From contig CP070651.1 of the NCBI GenBank assembly GCA_020354625.1, forward strand, positions 98,805 through 162,804: a stretch of DNA of 64,000 bases. Reading direction: 5' to 3'. Numbering within the stretch: the first letter of the stretch is position 1; each line of letters starts with the position of its first letter. Shown piece after piece: positions 51,139 through 60,606 of the stretch. The position numbers and the translations under genes were made by a program. Under the pieces are notes generated by a model. That model was not told where the DNA came from, made no database searches, and was given only the letters and a program-made list of their open reading frames with translations. This DNA is from Trueperaceae bacterium (GTDB lineage Bacteria > Deinococcota > Deinococci > Deinococcales > Trueperaceae).

Positions 51139-52735
51139 TACGTCCTCTGTTCAGTCTGAAGCCCTGACTGCCAGGGATCTCAGTTCAGCTTTTACCTATG
51201 CGACCGATTGGCTCGGTGTTTTTGTCGAAGAGGTCAATGCCCTCAACGTCTATCCTGTTCCGGACGGGGATACGGGCACCAACATGCATCTCACCATGCA
51301 GTCGGTCAGACGGCAGCTCCACGATGAGCGTCCGACCTCGATGCACCAGCTGGCGCATGCGCTAGCCTACGGCTCGCTGCTCGGTGCCAGAGGAAACTCG
51401 GGTGTGATCCTTAGCCAGGTTCTCAAGGGGTTTGCCGAAGTCGCCAAGATTCATGCGACGCTCGGCGTGCAAGAGCTGAGCGAAGCGCTCGAGGCGGCTT
51501 CCAAAACCGCCTACGCAGCCGTGATGAAACCGGTCGAAGGGACGATCCTGACAGTGGTGCGTCGTGCAGCGGACGGCGCGGAACGCTCCGATTCTCGCGA
51601 CCCGTTACACCTTCTCCGAGACGCTTGGCAGGCAGGGAACGAGGCGCTTGAGGAGACACCCGAAATGCTTCCTATTCTTAAGGAAGCCGGCGTGGTCGAT
51701 GCTGGAGGACTCGGATTCTTGCGCGTACTCGAGGGCGTTATCGCTTACTTCGAGCGTCGGGATTTGCCACCACCACCCGAAATCGAGCGCCACGCACAAA
51801 AGCAGTTCGAGGAACAGGAGTTCGGCTATTGCACCGAGTTTCTACTCGCCGATGTTTCGGTCGAAACCGCCGAGATCCAGAGTCTGGTCGAACCGTTTGG
51901 CGACTCGCTCTTAGTGGTCGGTGCTGAGGGGTTCGTCAAAGGACATATTCACACGCAAGAACCTGAGCAGTTGCTCGCTACGGTCGCTTCTTACGGAAGA
52001 ATGGTTCGCTCTAAAGTGGAGGATATGAGCGAGCAGCACTCCGAGATTCTATCCGACGTCGATCTCGGTTCATTGCAAGAGCCGGCCTGCGCCTTGGTAG
52101 CTGTAAGTGCCGGCTTTGGCGTAACCAAAGTCTTTCGCAGCCTCGGTGCTCGTGTGGTTGGGGGTGGGCAAACCAACAATCCCAGCGTGCAAGATATCGC
52201 CGACGCCGTAAGAAGTGTCGCTGCTCGAGTGGTCCTCGTGCTACCCAATAACAAGAATATCATCATGGCAGCTCAACGAGTCGCGGACCTGGTCGAAGGG
52301 AAGACCGTCAAAGTGTTGCCCACCCGAACGATCGGTCAAGGCCTGGCGGCGGCGGTTCTTTTCCGTGAAGAGGGTGATGCCGAAAAGCTCCTCGCTGAGA
52401 TGGAACTCGCTGCCGAGCAGTCGCTGACGCTCGAGGTCACCACCGCCAGCCGTGCGGCGACGATCGGTGGAATATCTGTGGAAGAAGGAGACTTCATCGG
52501 CCTGGTGAACAGCGAACTCACCACCAGCGCCGCTACGGCGGAAGCCTGTATGCTGGCGATGCTCGAGCAGGTCGCCGATGAGATGGAGATCGCCACTCTC
52601 TTTTACAGCGTAGAGAAAGGTGCCGAGACGGCCTCGGCCTTTCAAGAGAGGCTGGAAGCCGAGTTTCCGGAGCTCGAGATCGAGCTTTTGGCCGGCGCTC
52701 CCGATCTCTACCCCTATCTGATGGCGCTCGAGTAA
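51131..52735 (+). CDS. DAK2-domain protein, FakA/YloV-like fatty acid kinase subunit
   Basis: A 534-residue protein: N-terminal DhaL/DAK2 domain (YPVPDGDTGTNMHLTM metal-ATP site near 40-55, GARGNSGVILSQ near 85) and a C-terminal FakA-type region (CTEFLLADVSVE, VVGGGQTNNPS, IIMAAQRVADLV, LPTRTIGQGLAA). FakA phosphorylates fatty acids held by FakB; no fakB is in the window. GTG 51131 lies in the Asp23 stop, so the two are coupled; TTG 51113 is an alternative. Confidence 0.9.
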   Translation: MADTSSVQSEALTARDLSSAFTYATDWLGVFVEEVNALNVYPVPDGDTGTNMHLTMQSVRRQLHDERPTSMHQLAHALAYGSLLGARGNSGVILSQVLKGFAEVAKIHATLGVQELSEALEAASKTAYAAVMKPVEGTILTVVRRAADGAERSDSRDPLHLLRDAWQAGNEALEETPEMLPILKEAGVVDAGGLGFLRVLEGVIAYFERRDLPPPPEIERHAQKQFEEQEFGYCTEFLLADVSVETAEIQSLVEPFGDSLLVVGAEGFVKGHIHTQEPEQLLATVASYGRMVRSKVEDMSEQHSEILSDVDLGSLQEPACALVAVSAGFGVTKVFRSLGARVVGGGQTNNPSVQDIADAVRSVAARVVLVLPNNKNIIMAAQRVADLVEGKTVKVLPTRTIGQGLAAAVLFREEGDAEKLLAEMELAAEQSLTLEVTTASRAATIGGISVEEGDFIGLVNSELTTSAATAEACMLAMLEQVADEMEIATLFYSVEKGAETASAFQERLEAEFPELEIELLAGAPDLYPYLMALE

Positions 52736-52873
52736 CCGCGTTTTCCAAGCTGGTCAAGCCCTTTCGCAGACAGCTTCTGGATCCATGAAGCCTCGATGAA
52801 GCAGGATGTGGAACTTCCTAACCCGCAGCTTGTTCGCGAGCGTTAGACTCCAGATATGTCGAGGAGGCTTAGC

Positions 52874-53713
52874 ATGAAACGGTTCCTTTCCTTGCTCTTT
52901 GTGATGCTTGGCGTGAGCGTCTTGGCTGCTTGCAACATAGTATTCATTTTCGATCCCCTTGTCGAAGCGACCGTGAGCCCGGAAGTCCTGGATGGGGCGG
53001 GGCCGACTCAGGCGACCTCATCGATCGTGCTTCCTAGAGAGTCGATCTGGTTCCGGGTCGATATTTCATCGACCGTTACAAGTAGTGGAGAAGCCATCTA
53101 TTATGAGCTCGATGCACTTGGAGATGCGATCAAAGATGGAAGCGGGGGTGGTCTTGAGATTCAGTTATACAACAGTGGTGGAACGGTTCTAGCCAACAGT
53201 CGTTCGGCCGCATACTTCGAATCGGGATCATCATCTTTGGTTGCGGGTGCGCTGTCTGGACAAGGAATTTCCATTAATTGGTTTTGTCTGGGCGCGTGTA
53301 TCATCGAAGATACGGCCACGCAGACACGATTTGTAAGGGTTCGTAACACCACGGACGCAACAGTGGACTTCGATCTGTTCGTGTACGTGAGGGACTATGT
53401 AGATACCGGCGAGCCGGAGAACGATCAACTGGCAACGGCCATTCCTCTCAGCATTTCAGATGCCGGGGCCGTCGAATCGCTCGGTGATGTGGATTACTAT
53501 GAGGTGGGTAGCAACGGAGTGCTGTTGTTCTCTTCAGATACCTCGATCGACCTCCAAGCTCAGATCGTGGACAGTTTGGACCGGTCGATTGGGCAACCGT
53601 TGTCGCCTGGAGAGTCGGCCCCAGTATTTGTTGGAGACTTCATCAGAGTTTCTTCTGTTGACGGTCGCGCCGGTGCTCAAGACGTAAGTGGTTACGACCT
53701 GATGATCAACTAG
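52874..53713 (+). CDS. lipoprotein with PPC-like domain, unknown function
   Basis: A 279-residue protein with a lipoprotein signal peptide and lipobox LAAC (Cys about residue 20). The mature part is beta-rich, with GEPENDQLATAIPLS followed by GDVDYYEVGSNGVLLFSSD, which resembles bacterial pre-peptidase C-terminal (PPC) domains. A second similar segment precedes it (SIWFRVDISSTVTSSGEAIYY). It has SD GAGGAGG six bases before ATG 52874 and TAGACT further up. A strong terminator follows, so it is a single-gene transcript. Confidence 0.85.
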   Translation: MKRFLSLLFVMLGVSVLAACNIVFIFDPLVEATVSPEVLDGAGPTQATSSIVLPRESIWFRVDISSTVTSSGEAIYYELDALGDAIKDGSGGGLEIQLYNSGGTVLANSRSAAYFESGSSSLVAGALSGQGISINWFCLGACIIEDTATQTRFVRVRNTTDATVDFDLFVYVRDYVDTGEPENDQLATAIPLSISDAGAVESLGDVDYYEVGSNGVLLFSSDTSIDLQAQIVDSLDRSIGQPLSPGESAPVFVGDFIRVSSVDGRAGAQDVSGYDLMIN

Positions 53714-53743
53714 CGGTTCTTCTTGGCTAAAGGTCTCATTTCG

Positions 53744-53773
53744 CTGACGCGCTAGACAGCGCGTCAGTATTTT
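53744..53773 (+). terminator. intrinsic terminator of the lipoprotein gene
   Basis: CTGACGCGCT, loop AGAC, AGCGCGTCAG: a perfect 10-bp stem followed by TATTTT, 30 bases after the lipoprotein stop. Confidence 0.88.
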
Positions 53774-53851
53774 CGTGCTCATGAACGCTCGATGAAAACT
53801 TGATGACGCCCGCTGCTGTGACCGAGCGTCCCATCTCATGAAACCATTCAG

Positions 53852-53857
53852 TACACT
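53852..53857 (+). promoter_or_regulatory. -10 box of the 53.9 kb secreted-protein gene
   Basis: TACACT five bases before ATG 53863. Confidence 0.45.
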
Positions 53858-53862
53858 AGGTC

Positions 53863-54795
53863 ATGGCCTCTGCTCGTCTACTCGCGGTTCTTGTTCTCTT
53901 CGGTGTGAACGTCGCTTTGGCCCAGATCTGTCAGGCCGAGCTGTCGGACGGTCTTGGTCAAGAAGAACTTAGTGCGCCCGTTAGCGGTGTCGACGCGGCC
54001 GTCCATTTGCGGGTGGCGGTCGAGCTGGTAGAGCCCGCACTACCGAGGTTCGTACAGGCGCGGCCGTTGCCGATCTCCGCAGGAGAGCCTGGCCACGAAG
54101 CTGCGCTCTTTTTGGCCGAGAGGCGGCTCTTGCCACCGAGCTGGCAGCCTCAAGATATCGATAGGCAGACCTGGCAACAGATGATCAATTCGTTTTTACA
54201 TTGGTACCGGATCGATCCGCTGCCTTTGGCTGAGCCGAACACGGTGGGTGATCTCATCGCTGACCTCACGTTGGTGCTCGAGCGCGTCTCCAAGGCGATC
54301 AGGCCGGCTGCCATGATCGCTGCCGACCCGAGAAACGAGAACCGGATTTCGTTTTTGGCCATCATCTGGAACTGGACCGTATACCCACGTCTGCTGGTGG
54401 TGAACCCCCCCGATGGTCTGTCTTTAGATGGAGGTATGCGCCCGGTGATGGCGGCGATGGGCAACTGCGTGCTGAGGCTCGAGACCTTCATCTACGCACC
54501 CGAACAGACCGCCAAGAGCCTGTTTCTCACCCACAATGAGTCTCGGATGATTATCGCCAGCAGCGCACCTGACCAGTCCGGCGTGTGGCCGCTTTGGGTA
54601 GACGAGGGGGAAGAGCTGAACTACTTCGGCTTTCTGCATCCCGACGTTGCCGACCTCGAGGTGTACGCTGCCGTATTCGACGGGCCGGAAGTAGGGATAC
54701 CGAGGATGCTCAGCCTCTTTCCGAGGATTCGTACCAACATCTCGCCCCTGGGTTTTTTGAAGCACCTCGAAATCCCGGCCATGGTCAGCCCCTAG
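53863..54795 (+). CDS. secreted protein of unknown function
   Basis: A 310-residue protein with a Sec signal peptide (LLAVLVLFGVNVALA, cleavage near 22). The rest is not recognised: a helical stretch with WQPQDIDRQTWQQMINSFLHWYRID, then strands such as AIIWNWTVYPRLLVV, and a tail with GFLHPDVADLEVYAAVFDG. Few cysteines and no metal motif are seen. TACACT stands five bases before the ATG. It lies between two terminated or repeat-bearing regions, so it is a single gene. Confidence 0.75.
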   Translation: MASARLLAVLVLFGVNVALAQICQAELSDGLGQEELSAPVSGVDAAVHLRVAVELVEPALPRFVQARPLPISAGEPGHEAALFLAERRLLPPSWQPQDIDRQTWQQMINSFLHWYRIDPLPLAEPNTVGDLIADLTLVLERVSKAIRPAAMIAADPRNENRISFLAIIWNWTVYPRLLVVNPPDGLSLDGGMRPVMAAMGNCVLRLETFIYAPEQTAKSLFLTHNESRMIIASSAPDQSGVWPLWVDEGEELNYFGFLHPDVADLEVYAAVFDGPEVGIPRMLSLFPRIRTNISPLGFLKHLEIPAMVSP

Positions 54796-54842
54796 TGTGG
54801 TGCTAAGAGAATGTTTCTCGAACGGAATAACCTAGAACGCTG

Positions 54843-54982
54843 GGGTGATGAGTGAGCAGTTATGAGTAGGGCAACGGTAGCAGGGTCATGGGGAATAGGT
54901 GATGGGGAGTGGGTAAGAGACCTGCCAACGGTTCAGCTCAGCCTAGAGTTTCGCAGCACCCATTTCTCATCACTCATCACCC
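54843..54982. repeat. 140-base region with 13-bp inverted ends and GATGGG-like units
   Basis: GGGTGATGAGTGA (54843-54855) recurs in reverse complement at 54970-54982. Between them similar units appear (GGTGATGGGGAGTGGG near 54898). It lies in the 229-base gap between the secreted-protein gene and pyrF and has no gene. Low-complexity TGATGAGTGATGGG sequences of this sort are seen dispersed in several genomes. Confidence 0.55.
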
Positions 54983-55024
54983 ATCACCAGAAAGGTTCTT
55001 CTTGCAAGACTTCTGGAGTTCGCT

Positions 55025-55915
55025 TTACGCTTGCCGGTAAGCCCTGTTGATGTCGTCGCGCATGCGTCGGGCAGCGAGTTCGGCTCTCTCGGCAAAGTCG
55101 TCTTCACGAGTCAGGTACGTGAGTCCTCTGCTCGAGTTCACCACCGCTCCGAGACCCTCTGGTAAGAATGCGGCGGCCACCGCTTCGCTCGAGCCGCCTT
55201 GCGCACCGTACCCGGGTATGAGCAAGTAGCTCTGTGGCAGGGTTCTTCGGAGCGTGGCGAGCGGCCTGGGGTGGGTGGCGCCTACCACCGCGCCGATCGG
55301 CGAGAAGCCGAACGGATCGATCGTGTGTCGGCTTGCGGCCGATGCGACGGCTTCGGCAACACGCCGGTAGAGGGGGCGCCCGGGTGCGAGCTCGCAATCT
55401 TGGAAGTCACGGCTGCCAGGGTTGGACGTCTTGACCAACACGAAGACGCCGCGTCGGTAGCGATGTGCAGCTTGAAAAAAAGGCTCGAGGCTATCCATGC
55501 CGAGGTAGGGGTTGATCGTCAGGGCGTCGCAGGTGAGCTCACCGGTGCCTAGGTAGGCCTCTGCATAAGCTTCAGCGCTCGAGGCGATATCGCCCCGTTT
55601 TGCGTCGAGGATGACGGGGATGTCGTGTGATCTGATCTCGGCGAGCAGTTCAGCCATTGCACCGATTCCGGCCACGCCCAAGGACTCGAAGAAAGCTGAT
55701 TGGAGCTTATAGCAAGCAACCAAGTCCTGGGTCCGTTCGATGATAGCCAAAAAATAGGATACGACTGACCTGGCGATGCGGGCAGCATCATAGCCTAACC
55801 TCTCGGGATCGGTCGAAGGGTGCGAAGCCGGTCTCGGATCGATGCCGAGGCAGACGCGTGAGTCGAGATCCAAAATGCGCTGACTGAGACGCTCGCCAAA
55901 CGTAGGGGAGTCCAT
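55025..55915 (-). CDS. pyrF: orotidine 5'-phosphate decarboxylase (type 2)
   Basis: PyrF makes UMP. The 296-residue protein is of the longer type-2 branch: CLGIDPRP at the start, catalytic DAKRGDIASSAEAY, KTSNPGS and LIPGYGAQGG. No other pyr gene is adjacent. No clear -10 box or ribosome site was found before the ATG. secA lies upstream on the same strand, ending 66 bases before. Confidence 0.95.
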   Translation of the reverse strand: MDSPTFGERLSQRILDLDSRVCLGIDPRPASHPSTDPERLGYDAARIARSVVSYFLAIIERTQDLVACYKLQSAFFESLGVAGIGAMAELLAEIRSHDIPVILDAKRGDIASSAEAYAEAYLGTGELTCDALTINPYLGMDSLEPFFQAAHRYRRGVFVLVKTSNPGSRDFQDCELAPGRPLYRRVAEAVASAASRHTIDPFGFSPIGAVVGATHPRPLATLRRTLPQSYLLIPGYGAQGGSSEAVAAAFLPEGLGAVVNSSRGLTYLTREDDFAERAELAARRMRDDINRAYRQA

Positions 55916-55981
55916 CGGTTATGCCGTACCGTTACAGGCAGGGGTAGCAGCCACCGCTAGCCGATACCTGTTTATAGGTTT

Positions 55982-58762
55982 TTATGCAGCCACCTTACCG
56001 TGGCAGTGTTTGTATTTTTTGCCGCTACCACAAGGGCACGGATCATTTCTGCCTACCTTCTGCTCACTGCGAATCGGTTGGGTCGGGCCTCCACCGGCTC
56101 CCACCCCGGCTTGCGGCTGATCCGTGGTGTACTGGATGTTTAGTTGCTGCTGGCGGCGCTCTAGAGGCTGTTCGGCCTGGACCTGGACCCTAAAGAGCAG
56201 TTTTGCGACGTTCAGGCGGATGTTGGATTTCATCTCTTCGAACAGGTTGAAGCCTTCAAAGGCGTACTCCTGCAACGGGTTTCGCTGACCGTATCCCCGT
56301 AGCCCGATCCCCTGACGCAACACGTCCATGTTGTGGAGTTGCTCTTTCCAGTGCTGGTCGACGACCTGCAGAACGATAAAACGCTCGAGTTCTCTAAGAA
56401 GCAGAGCGCCGAGTTCCTCTTCGCGCGCTTTATAGGAGCGCTCGACCTCGGGTACCAGGCTCTGCGTCGCCTCATCCGGGTCGTGTCCACGCACGGCTTC
56501 GAAGTCGAACTCGTTCAAGGCCGGCACGGCCTCTAGGATGCTGGTACGAAGGGCTCCGATATCCTGTTCTTCAGGTTCGAGCGAGGGGTTGAGGTAGTTC
56601 TGCACTTGGGAGTCGACATAGTCAGCGATCATGTCCTGAACATCTTCGCTGATATCGTGTCCGAGCAGGATCTCGCGGCGTTGAACGTAGATTGCCTGGC
56701 GCTGCTTGCTCATGACGTTGTCGTACTCGAGCAGCTGTTTTCGGATGCCGAAATTGCGGTCTTCCACACGCTTCTGAGCGCGTTCGATCGCCCCGGTGAC
56801 CATGCGTGCCTCGATCGGTTGGGTGTCGTCCATACCGAGTCGATCGATCATGCCGAGTACCTTGTCGCTGGCGAAGAGGCGCATGAGATCGTCGTTGAAC
56901 GAGACGTAAAAACGGCTGCTACCAGGATCCCCCTGGCGGCCGGCGCGTCCACGAAGCTGGTTGTCGATCCGCCTGGCCTCGTGCCGCTCGGTGCCGATGA
57001 TATGAAGGCCGCCGTTTTCGATAACCTTTCGCTGATCGGCAGCAGCCTCGTCGCGGATCTTTTCGAGTTGCGGGAGAATATCATCAGGCAGAGAATCATT
57101 TTTGCGGATGAGCTCCCACGCTTCATCCATCTTGTTGAGCATCACGGCCTTGATAAGCAGCTCCGTGTCACTATCGTATCGTTCGAAGCCTTCGCGAACC
57201 AGGAGCTGTCTCGCCAATGCCTCGGGGTTGCCGCCGAGGATGATGTCGGTGCCTCGTCCGGCCATGTTGGTGCTGATGGTCACGGCACGACTACGACCGG
57301 CTTGGGAGACAATTTCCGCTTCCTTCTGGTGATACTTTGCGTTGAGAACCTGATGGTCGATGCCTTTGCGCTTGAGCATTCGTGATAGCGTCTCAGACGC
57401 CTCGATGGTGACGGTCCCGACGAGAATCGGCTGGCCGGCGGCGTGGACCTCTTCGATCTCTTTGACCACGGCGTTATATTTACCCTCTTGCGACCGGTAC
57501 ACGACATCCTCATAGTCCATGCGCACCACCGGTTTGTTGGTGGGGATCACGAGCACGTCGGAATTGTACATCTCCTGGAACTCTTTCTCTTCGGTCTTTG
57601 CTGTCCCTGTCATGCCGGCGATTTTGTCGTAGAGCTTGAAGAAGTTCTGGTAGGTGATGGTGGCGAGCGTCTGGTTTTCGCGCTCGATCTTGACCCCTTC
57701 TTTCGCCTCGATCGCCTGGTGGAGTCCTTCACCGAAGCGCCGCCCCGGCATGAGCCGACCGGTGAACTCGTCGACGATCACGACCTGGCCACCGTCATCT
57801 TTGACGTACTGTTGATCGCGGTGATAATGCTCTTTGGCGCGCAGCGCCTGTCGAAGCATGTGCCCGACTTCCATGTTCTTGGCGCTGAAGATATCGTCCA
57901 CGCCGAGGAGCTTCTCGGCTTTGGCAATGCCACCCTCGGTCAAGTGGATATCTTTGCTCTTCTCATCCGTGGTGTAGTCGCCGGTGGGAGGCTCCTCACC
58001 CTCTCCAGCCTCTCCACGCTCCAGCTTCTTCGCGATCTTGGCCATCGTGAAGTACCGGTCGGTTGCCAGCTCGGCGGGACCCGAGATGATGAGTGGGGTG
58101 CGCGCTTCGTCAATGAGGATGCTATCGACCTCATCGATGATGGCGTAGTGGAGCGGCGTATCCTTGCGTAGCACGAGCTGATCGGGTCGAAAGGCCATGT
58201 TGTCTCTCAAGTAGTCGAACCCCAACTCGCTGTTGGTGATATAGGTGATGTCGCTCCCATAGGCTTTACGGCGGGCAGCACCGTCGTGACTGTGCTCGAT
58301 AACGCCGGCACTGAGTCCGAGCCCACGGTAGACCGGACCCATCCACTCGGCACCGGTGCGGGCAAGGTAGTCGTTGGTGGTCACCAGGTGTGTGCCTTTG
58401 CCGGTGAGGGCATTCAGTGCGAGTGCCAGTGTGGCCACGAGCGTTTTACCTTCCCCTGTCTTCATTTCGGCGATCCGGCCGAAGTGGAGCGCTGCGCCGC
58501 CGACGATCTGTACATCGTAGTGCCGCATGCCGAGGTTGCGTACCGCGGATTCGCGGACGAGGGCAAATGCCTCGGGCATGACGCTTTGAAGCGTCTCCCC
58601 CCCTTCCAGATGTCGACGTTTCAGCTCTGTGAAAGCAGCTTGTAAGTCGGGAATTTCCTGGATTTTTGATTCGAGTTGGTTCACAGCCACCACGACGTCG
58701 TTTTGAATGCGCTTTACTTCCCGCTCGTTATTGTCGAATAGCTTTTGTACGAATCCCAACAT
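55982..58762 (-). CDS. secA: preprotein translocase ATPase SecA
   Basis: SecA drives Sec-dependent export. About 926 residues: [20 protein letters not shown] (Walker A), [19 protein letters not shown] (DEVD), [23 protein letters not shown] and [14 protein letters not shown], then the C-terminal zinc motif [19 protein letters not shown] 58762 follows GAAAGG by six bases; an upstream extension to 58807 is not conserved. The 296-base gap upstream contains a GCCCTAG-AG-CTAGGGC palindrome (58875-58890). Confidence 0.97.
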   Translation of the reverse strand: MLGFVQKLFDNNEREVKRIQNDVVVAVNQLESKIQEIPDLQAAFTELKRRHLEGGETLQSVMPEAFALVRESAVRNLGMRHYDVQIVGGAALHFGRIAEMKTGEGKTLVATLALALNALTGKGTHLVTTNDYLARTGAEWMGPVYRGLGLSAGVIEHSHDGAARRKAYGSDITYITNSELGFDYLRDNMAFRPDQLVLRKDTPLHYAIIDEVDSILIDEARTPLIISGPAELATDRYFTMAKIAKKLERGEAGEGEEPPTGDYTTDEKSKDIHLTEGGIAKAEKLLGVDDIFSAKNMEVGHMLRQALRAKEHYHRDQQYVKDDGGQVVIVDEFTGRLMPGRRFGEGLHQAIEAKEGVKIERENQTLATITYQNFFKLYDKIAGMTGTAKTEEKEFQEMYNSDVLVIPTNKPVVRMDYEDVVYRSQEGKYNAVVKEIEEVHAAGQPILVGTVTIEASETLSRMLKRKGIDHQVLNAKYHQKEAEIVSQAGRSRAVTISTNMAGRGTDIILGGNPEALARQLLVREGFERYDSDTELLIKAVMLNKMDEAWELIRKNDSLPDDILPQLEKIRDEAAADQRKVIENGGLHIIGTERHEARRIDNQLRGRAGRQGDPGSSRFYVSFNDDLMRLFASDKVLGMIDRLGMDDTQPIEARMVTGAIERAQKRVEDRNFGIRKQLLEYDNVMSKQRQAIYVQRREILLGHDISEDVQDMIADYVDSQVQNYLNPSLEPEEQDIGALRTSILEAVPALNEFDFEAVRGHDPDEATQSLVPEVERSYKAREEELGALLLRELERFIVLQVVDQHWKEQLHNMDVLRQGIGLRGYGQRNPLQEYAFEGFNLFEEMKSNIRLNVAKLLFRVQVQAEQPLERRQQQLNIQYTTDQPQAGVGAGGGPTQPIRSEQKVGRNDPCPCGSGKKYKHCHGKVAA

Positions 58763-58874
58763 AGAAGGCCTTTCAAAGGTAAGAAGGGCGCCCCACTCAA
58801 CTCGCACGGGCTACCAGCCTATGCTCATTTCGCATCGCTCACGTGGTTCTAGCTGAGCGGAGGTCTCAAGAGGT

Positions 58875-58890
58875 GCCCTAGAGCTAGGGC
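58875..58890. promoter_or_regulatory. palindrome in the secA upstream gap
   Basis: GCCCTAG (58875-58881), AG, CTAGGGC (58884-58890): 7-bp perfect arms about 110 bases before secA. It may be an operator or hairpin. A 6-bp CGTCAG/CTGACG hairpin (about 59026-59041) is also present. No gene is seen in 58763-59058. Confidence 0.35.
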
Positions 58891-59058
58891 TCGATGCACC
58901 CGACGAAGCACTCTATTTTGACATCGCCTGCATAGCATCCCTGGGTCACTTCCCCGTGATTGTATGGTGAAGCGAGACCGGCGACGCACCATTACCAGGG
59001 TAGTCTAGCACGCGTTGTTGTCGTTTCCGTCAGCCTGCTGACGCATCCTGCTCGAATT

Positions 59059-59592
59059 CTAGACGTACACCAGGGTAAGGGAGTTGGAACCGTATTTTTT
59101 CCGTACGGTTTTGCTCGTTGTGTCCGGTAGGTCTAGCGATAACATCAGTTGTGTCGGATGCTGAAAGATGTAAACGCCACCCGCCTCAACGACCCCGCTG
59201 ACCAGAATCTGTTGAAATAGGGGCTCGAGATCGAGCGGATAGGGTGGTGAAGCGACCAGGATATCGAAGCGTTCTTCGGAACTCCGAACGAACTTTAGAG
59301 CGTCTTGCCTGATACAGCGAACGCTAAGACCCAAACGCTGTGCGTTTTGCCAGATCACGCGAACTGCCTCGGAACGGATCTCCACACAGGTGACCTGAAA
59401 CCCCCGGCTGGCAGCTTCTAAGCCGAAAGCGCCCGAACCGCTGTAGAGGTCGAGAAAAGAACCCCTTGAGCGAAAGGAGAGGATATCGAAGAGGGCTTCT
59501 CGCAGTCGACTCGGGCTCGGACGTGTGCCACGAGGTGGGGTATGAAGGATTTGGCCTTTGGCGATTCCGCCTAAGATTCTCGGTTTGGCCAT
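59059..59592 (-). CDS. rsmD: 16S rRNA (guanine-966 N2) methyltransferase RsmD
   Basis: A SAM methyltransferase of about 177 residues. It begins MAKPRILGGIAKGQILHTPP, with TRPSPSRLREALFDIL, the SAM-binding FLDLYSGSGAFGLEAASRG, and ASPPYPL in place of the usual DPPY. The N6/N2 amine chemistry motif is thus slightly changed at its first residue. ATG 59592 lies seven bases after TATGGT; an upstream extension to 59682 would cross that box. Confidence 0.92.
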   Translation of the reverse strand: MAKPRILGGIAKGQILHTPPRGTRPSPSRLREALFDILSFRSRGSFLDLYSGSGAFGLEAASRGFQVTCVEIRSEAVRVIWQNAQRLGLSVRCIRQDALKFVRSSEERFDILVASPPYPLDLEPLFQQILVSGVVEAGGVYIFQHPTQLMLSLDLPDTTSKTVRKKYGSNSLTLVYV

Positions 59593-59599
59593 GTACTTC

Positions 59600-59605
59600 A
59601 CCATA
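59600..59605 (-). promoter_or_regulatory. -10 box of rsmD, leaderless type
   Basis: TATGGT on the minus strand, seven bases before ATG 59592. Confidence 0.5.
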
Positions 59606-59668
59606 CCTTGTGCGTGGCCAGGGCTGCGGTTTGGAGATCTCGTTGGGGTCACCCGCGTTAATTTCGGG

Positions 59669-59674
59669 TAAAGT
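59669..59674 (+). promoter_or_regulatory. -10 box of the two-half GNAT gene
   Basis: TAAAGT nine bases before GTG 59684. Confidence 0.45.
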
Positions 59675-59683
59675 GAGTCCAAT

Positions 59684-60574
59684 GTGATTCGTACGTTGGT
59701 AGCTGATGAGGTGGTGTGGTTCCTTAGTCGTGCCTACGCCTATTTGGGGCATGGCGATCCGTGGCACTTCGCCTCACGTGCCGTCAAGCGACTGCGCGAT
59801 CTTCAGAGAGAGGCGTCACGTTGTTATGTCTACTCCGTAGGTGACTCGGTTCCAGTGGCAGGCGTCTACGTGATCGCGCCGGATCACGATGAAGACGAAC
59901 ACAGTCTGCGACTGTACCACCTCTGGTATGAAGAATCCCCGCAGCACCTTTCCACGTTGCTAACAGAGGTACTGGCGAGACACGCTCACGAGGCGGCCTA
60001 TGCACCGCTACGAAACGAGCGGTCATCGACGGTGGACCACCTTCATGAGCTTCTGGCTGGTTTTGGGTTTGAGCTCGGCGACTATCGCGATCTGATCTTC
60101 GAGCTCTCGGAAGTGCCGCCTTTGGGGACACCGCTGGTGTTAGAAGCTTGGAACCTGGCATCGGATGACGAGTTTCGCTCGCTATTCGAAGCGGCTGAAG
60201 CGAAGCGAGTGAGCGATGCATATTGGTCTTGGCTCAAGCGTTGGCGTGGACCTTTCAGCCCCGATCTCTGGTTCGTCGCCAGGGAGACACTAGATCAATC
60301 GGCGGTCGGCTTCGCCCTTTGCGGCTCCAAACGCCCAGGTGTCGATGGGAGCTACTACCTCACCACCGTCGGCGTACGTAAAGAGTTTCGTGAAACCAGC
60401 GAGATGTTGCGTCGACTGATCGTATCGGTCCTGCTCGAGCTCTCGGCTCAGAGTCCGATGGGGCGCATCGAGACTACTCTGAGCACGAAGGATCCCAAAT
60501 TGATCGATATCCTTCACTCCCTCGGCTTCGAGGTGACAGATCGCTACCGAATGTTTGTCAAGGAGCCGGCCTGA
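59684..60574 (+). CDS. two-part GNAT-like protein
   Basis: A 296-residue protein. The C-terminal half looks like a GNAT fold (SYYLTTVGVRKEFRETSEMLRRLIVSVLLEL, then TLSTKDPKLIDILHSLGFEVTDRYRMF); the N-terminal half has a comparable strand and loop order (GVYVIAPDHDEDEHSLRLYHLWYEES). It may be a degenerate double GNAT. No substrate is known. GTG 59684 is nine bases after TAAAGT; the gene is divergent from rsmD and is followed by the small membrane protein. Confidence 0.72.
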   Translation: MIRTLVADEVVWFLSRAYAYLGHGDPWHFASRAVKRLRDLQREASRCYVYSVGDSVPVAGVYVIAPDHDEDEHSLRLYHLWYEESPQHLSTLLTEVLARHAHEAAYAPLRNERSSTVDHLHELLAGFGFELGDYRDLIFELSEVPPLGTPLVLEAWNLASDDEFRSLFEAAEAKRVSDAYWSWLKRWRGPFSPDLWFVARETLDQSAVGFALCGSKRPGVDGSYYLTTVGVRKEFRETSEMLRRLIVSVLLELSAQSPMGRIETTLSTKDPKLIDILHSLGFEVTDRYRMFVKEPA

Positions 60575-60594
60575 GATGTTTTGGGTTTGCTTGG

Positions 60595-60600
60595 TATACT
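60595..60600 (+). promoter_or_regulatory. -10 box of the 60.6 kb membrane protein gene, leaderless type
   Basis: TATACT exactly six bases before ATG 60607; no ribosome site. Confidence 0.6.
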
Positions 60601-60606
60601 CCGGCC

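Noticed and set aside
56606..58171. Plus-strand frames opposite secA
   Set aside because: Antisense shadows; secA is intact with all motifs.
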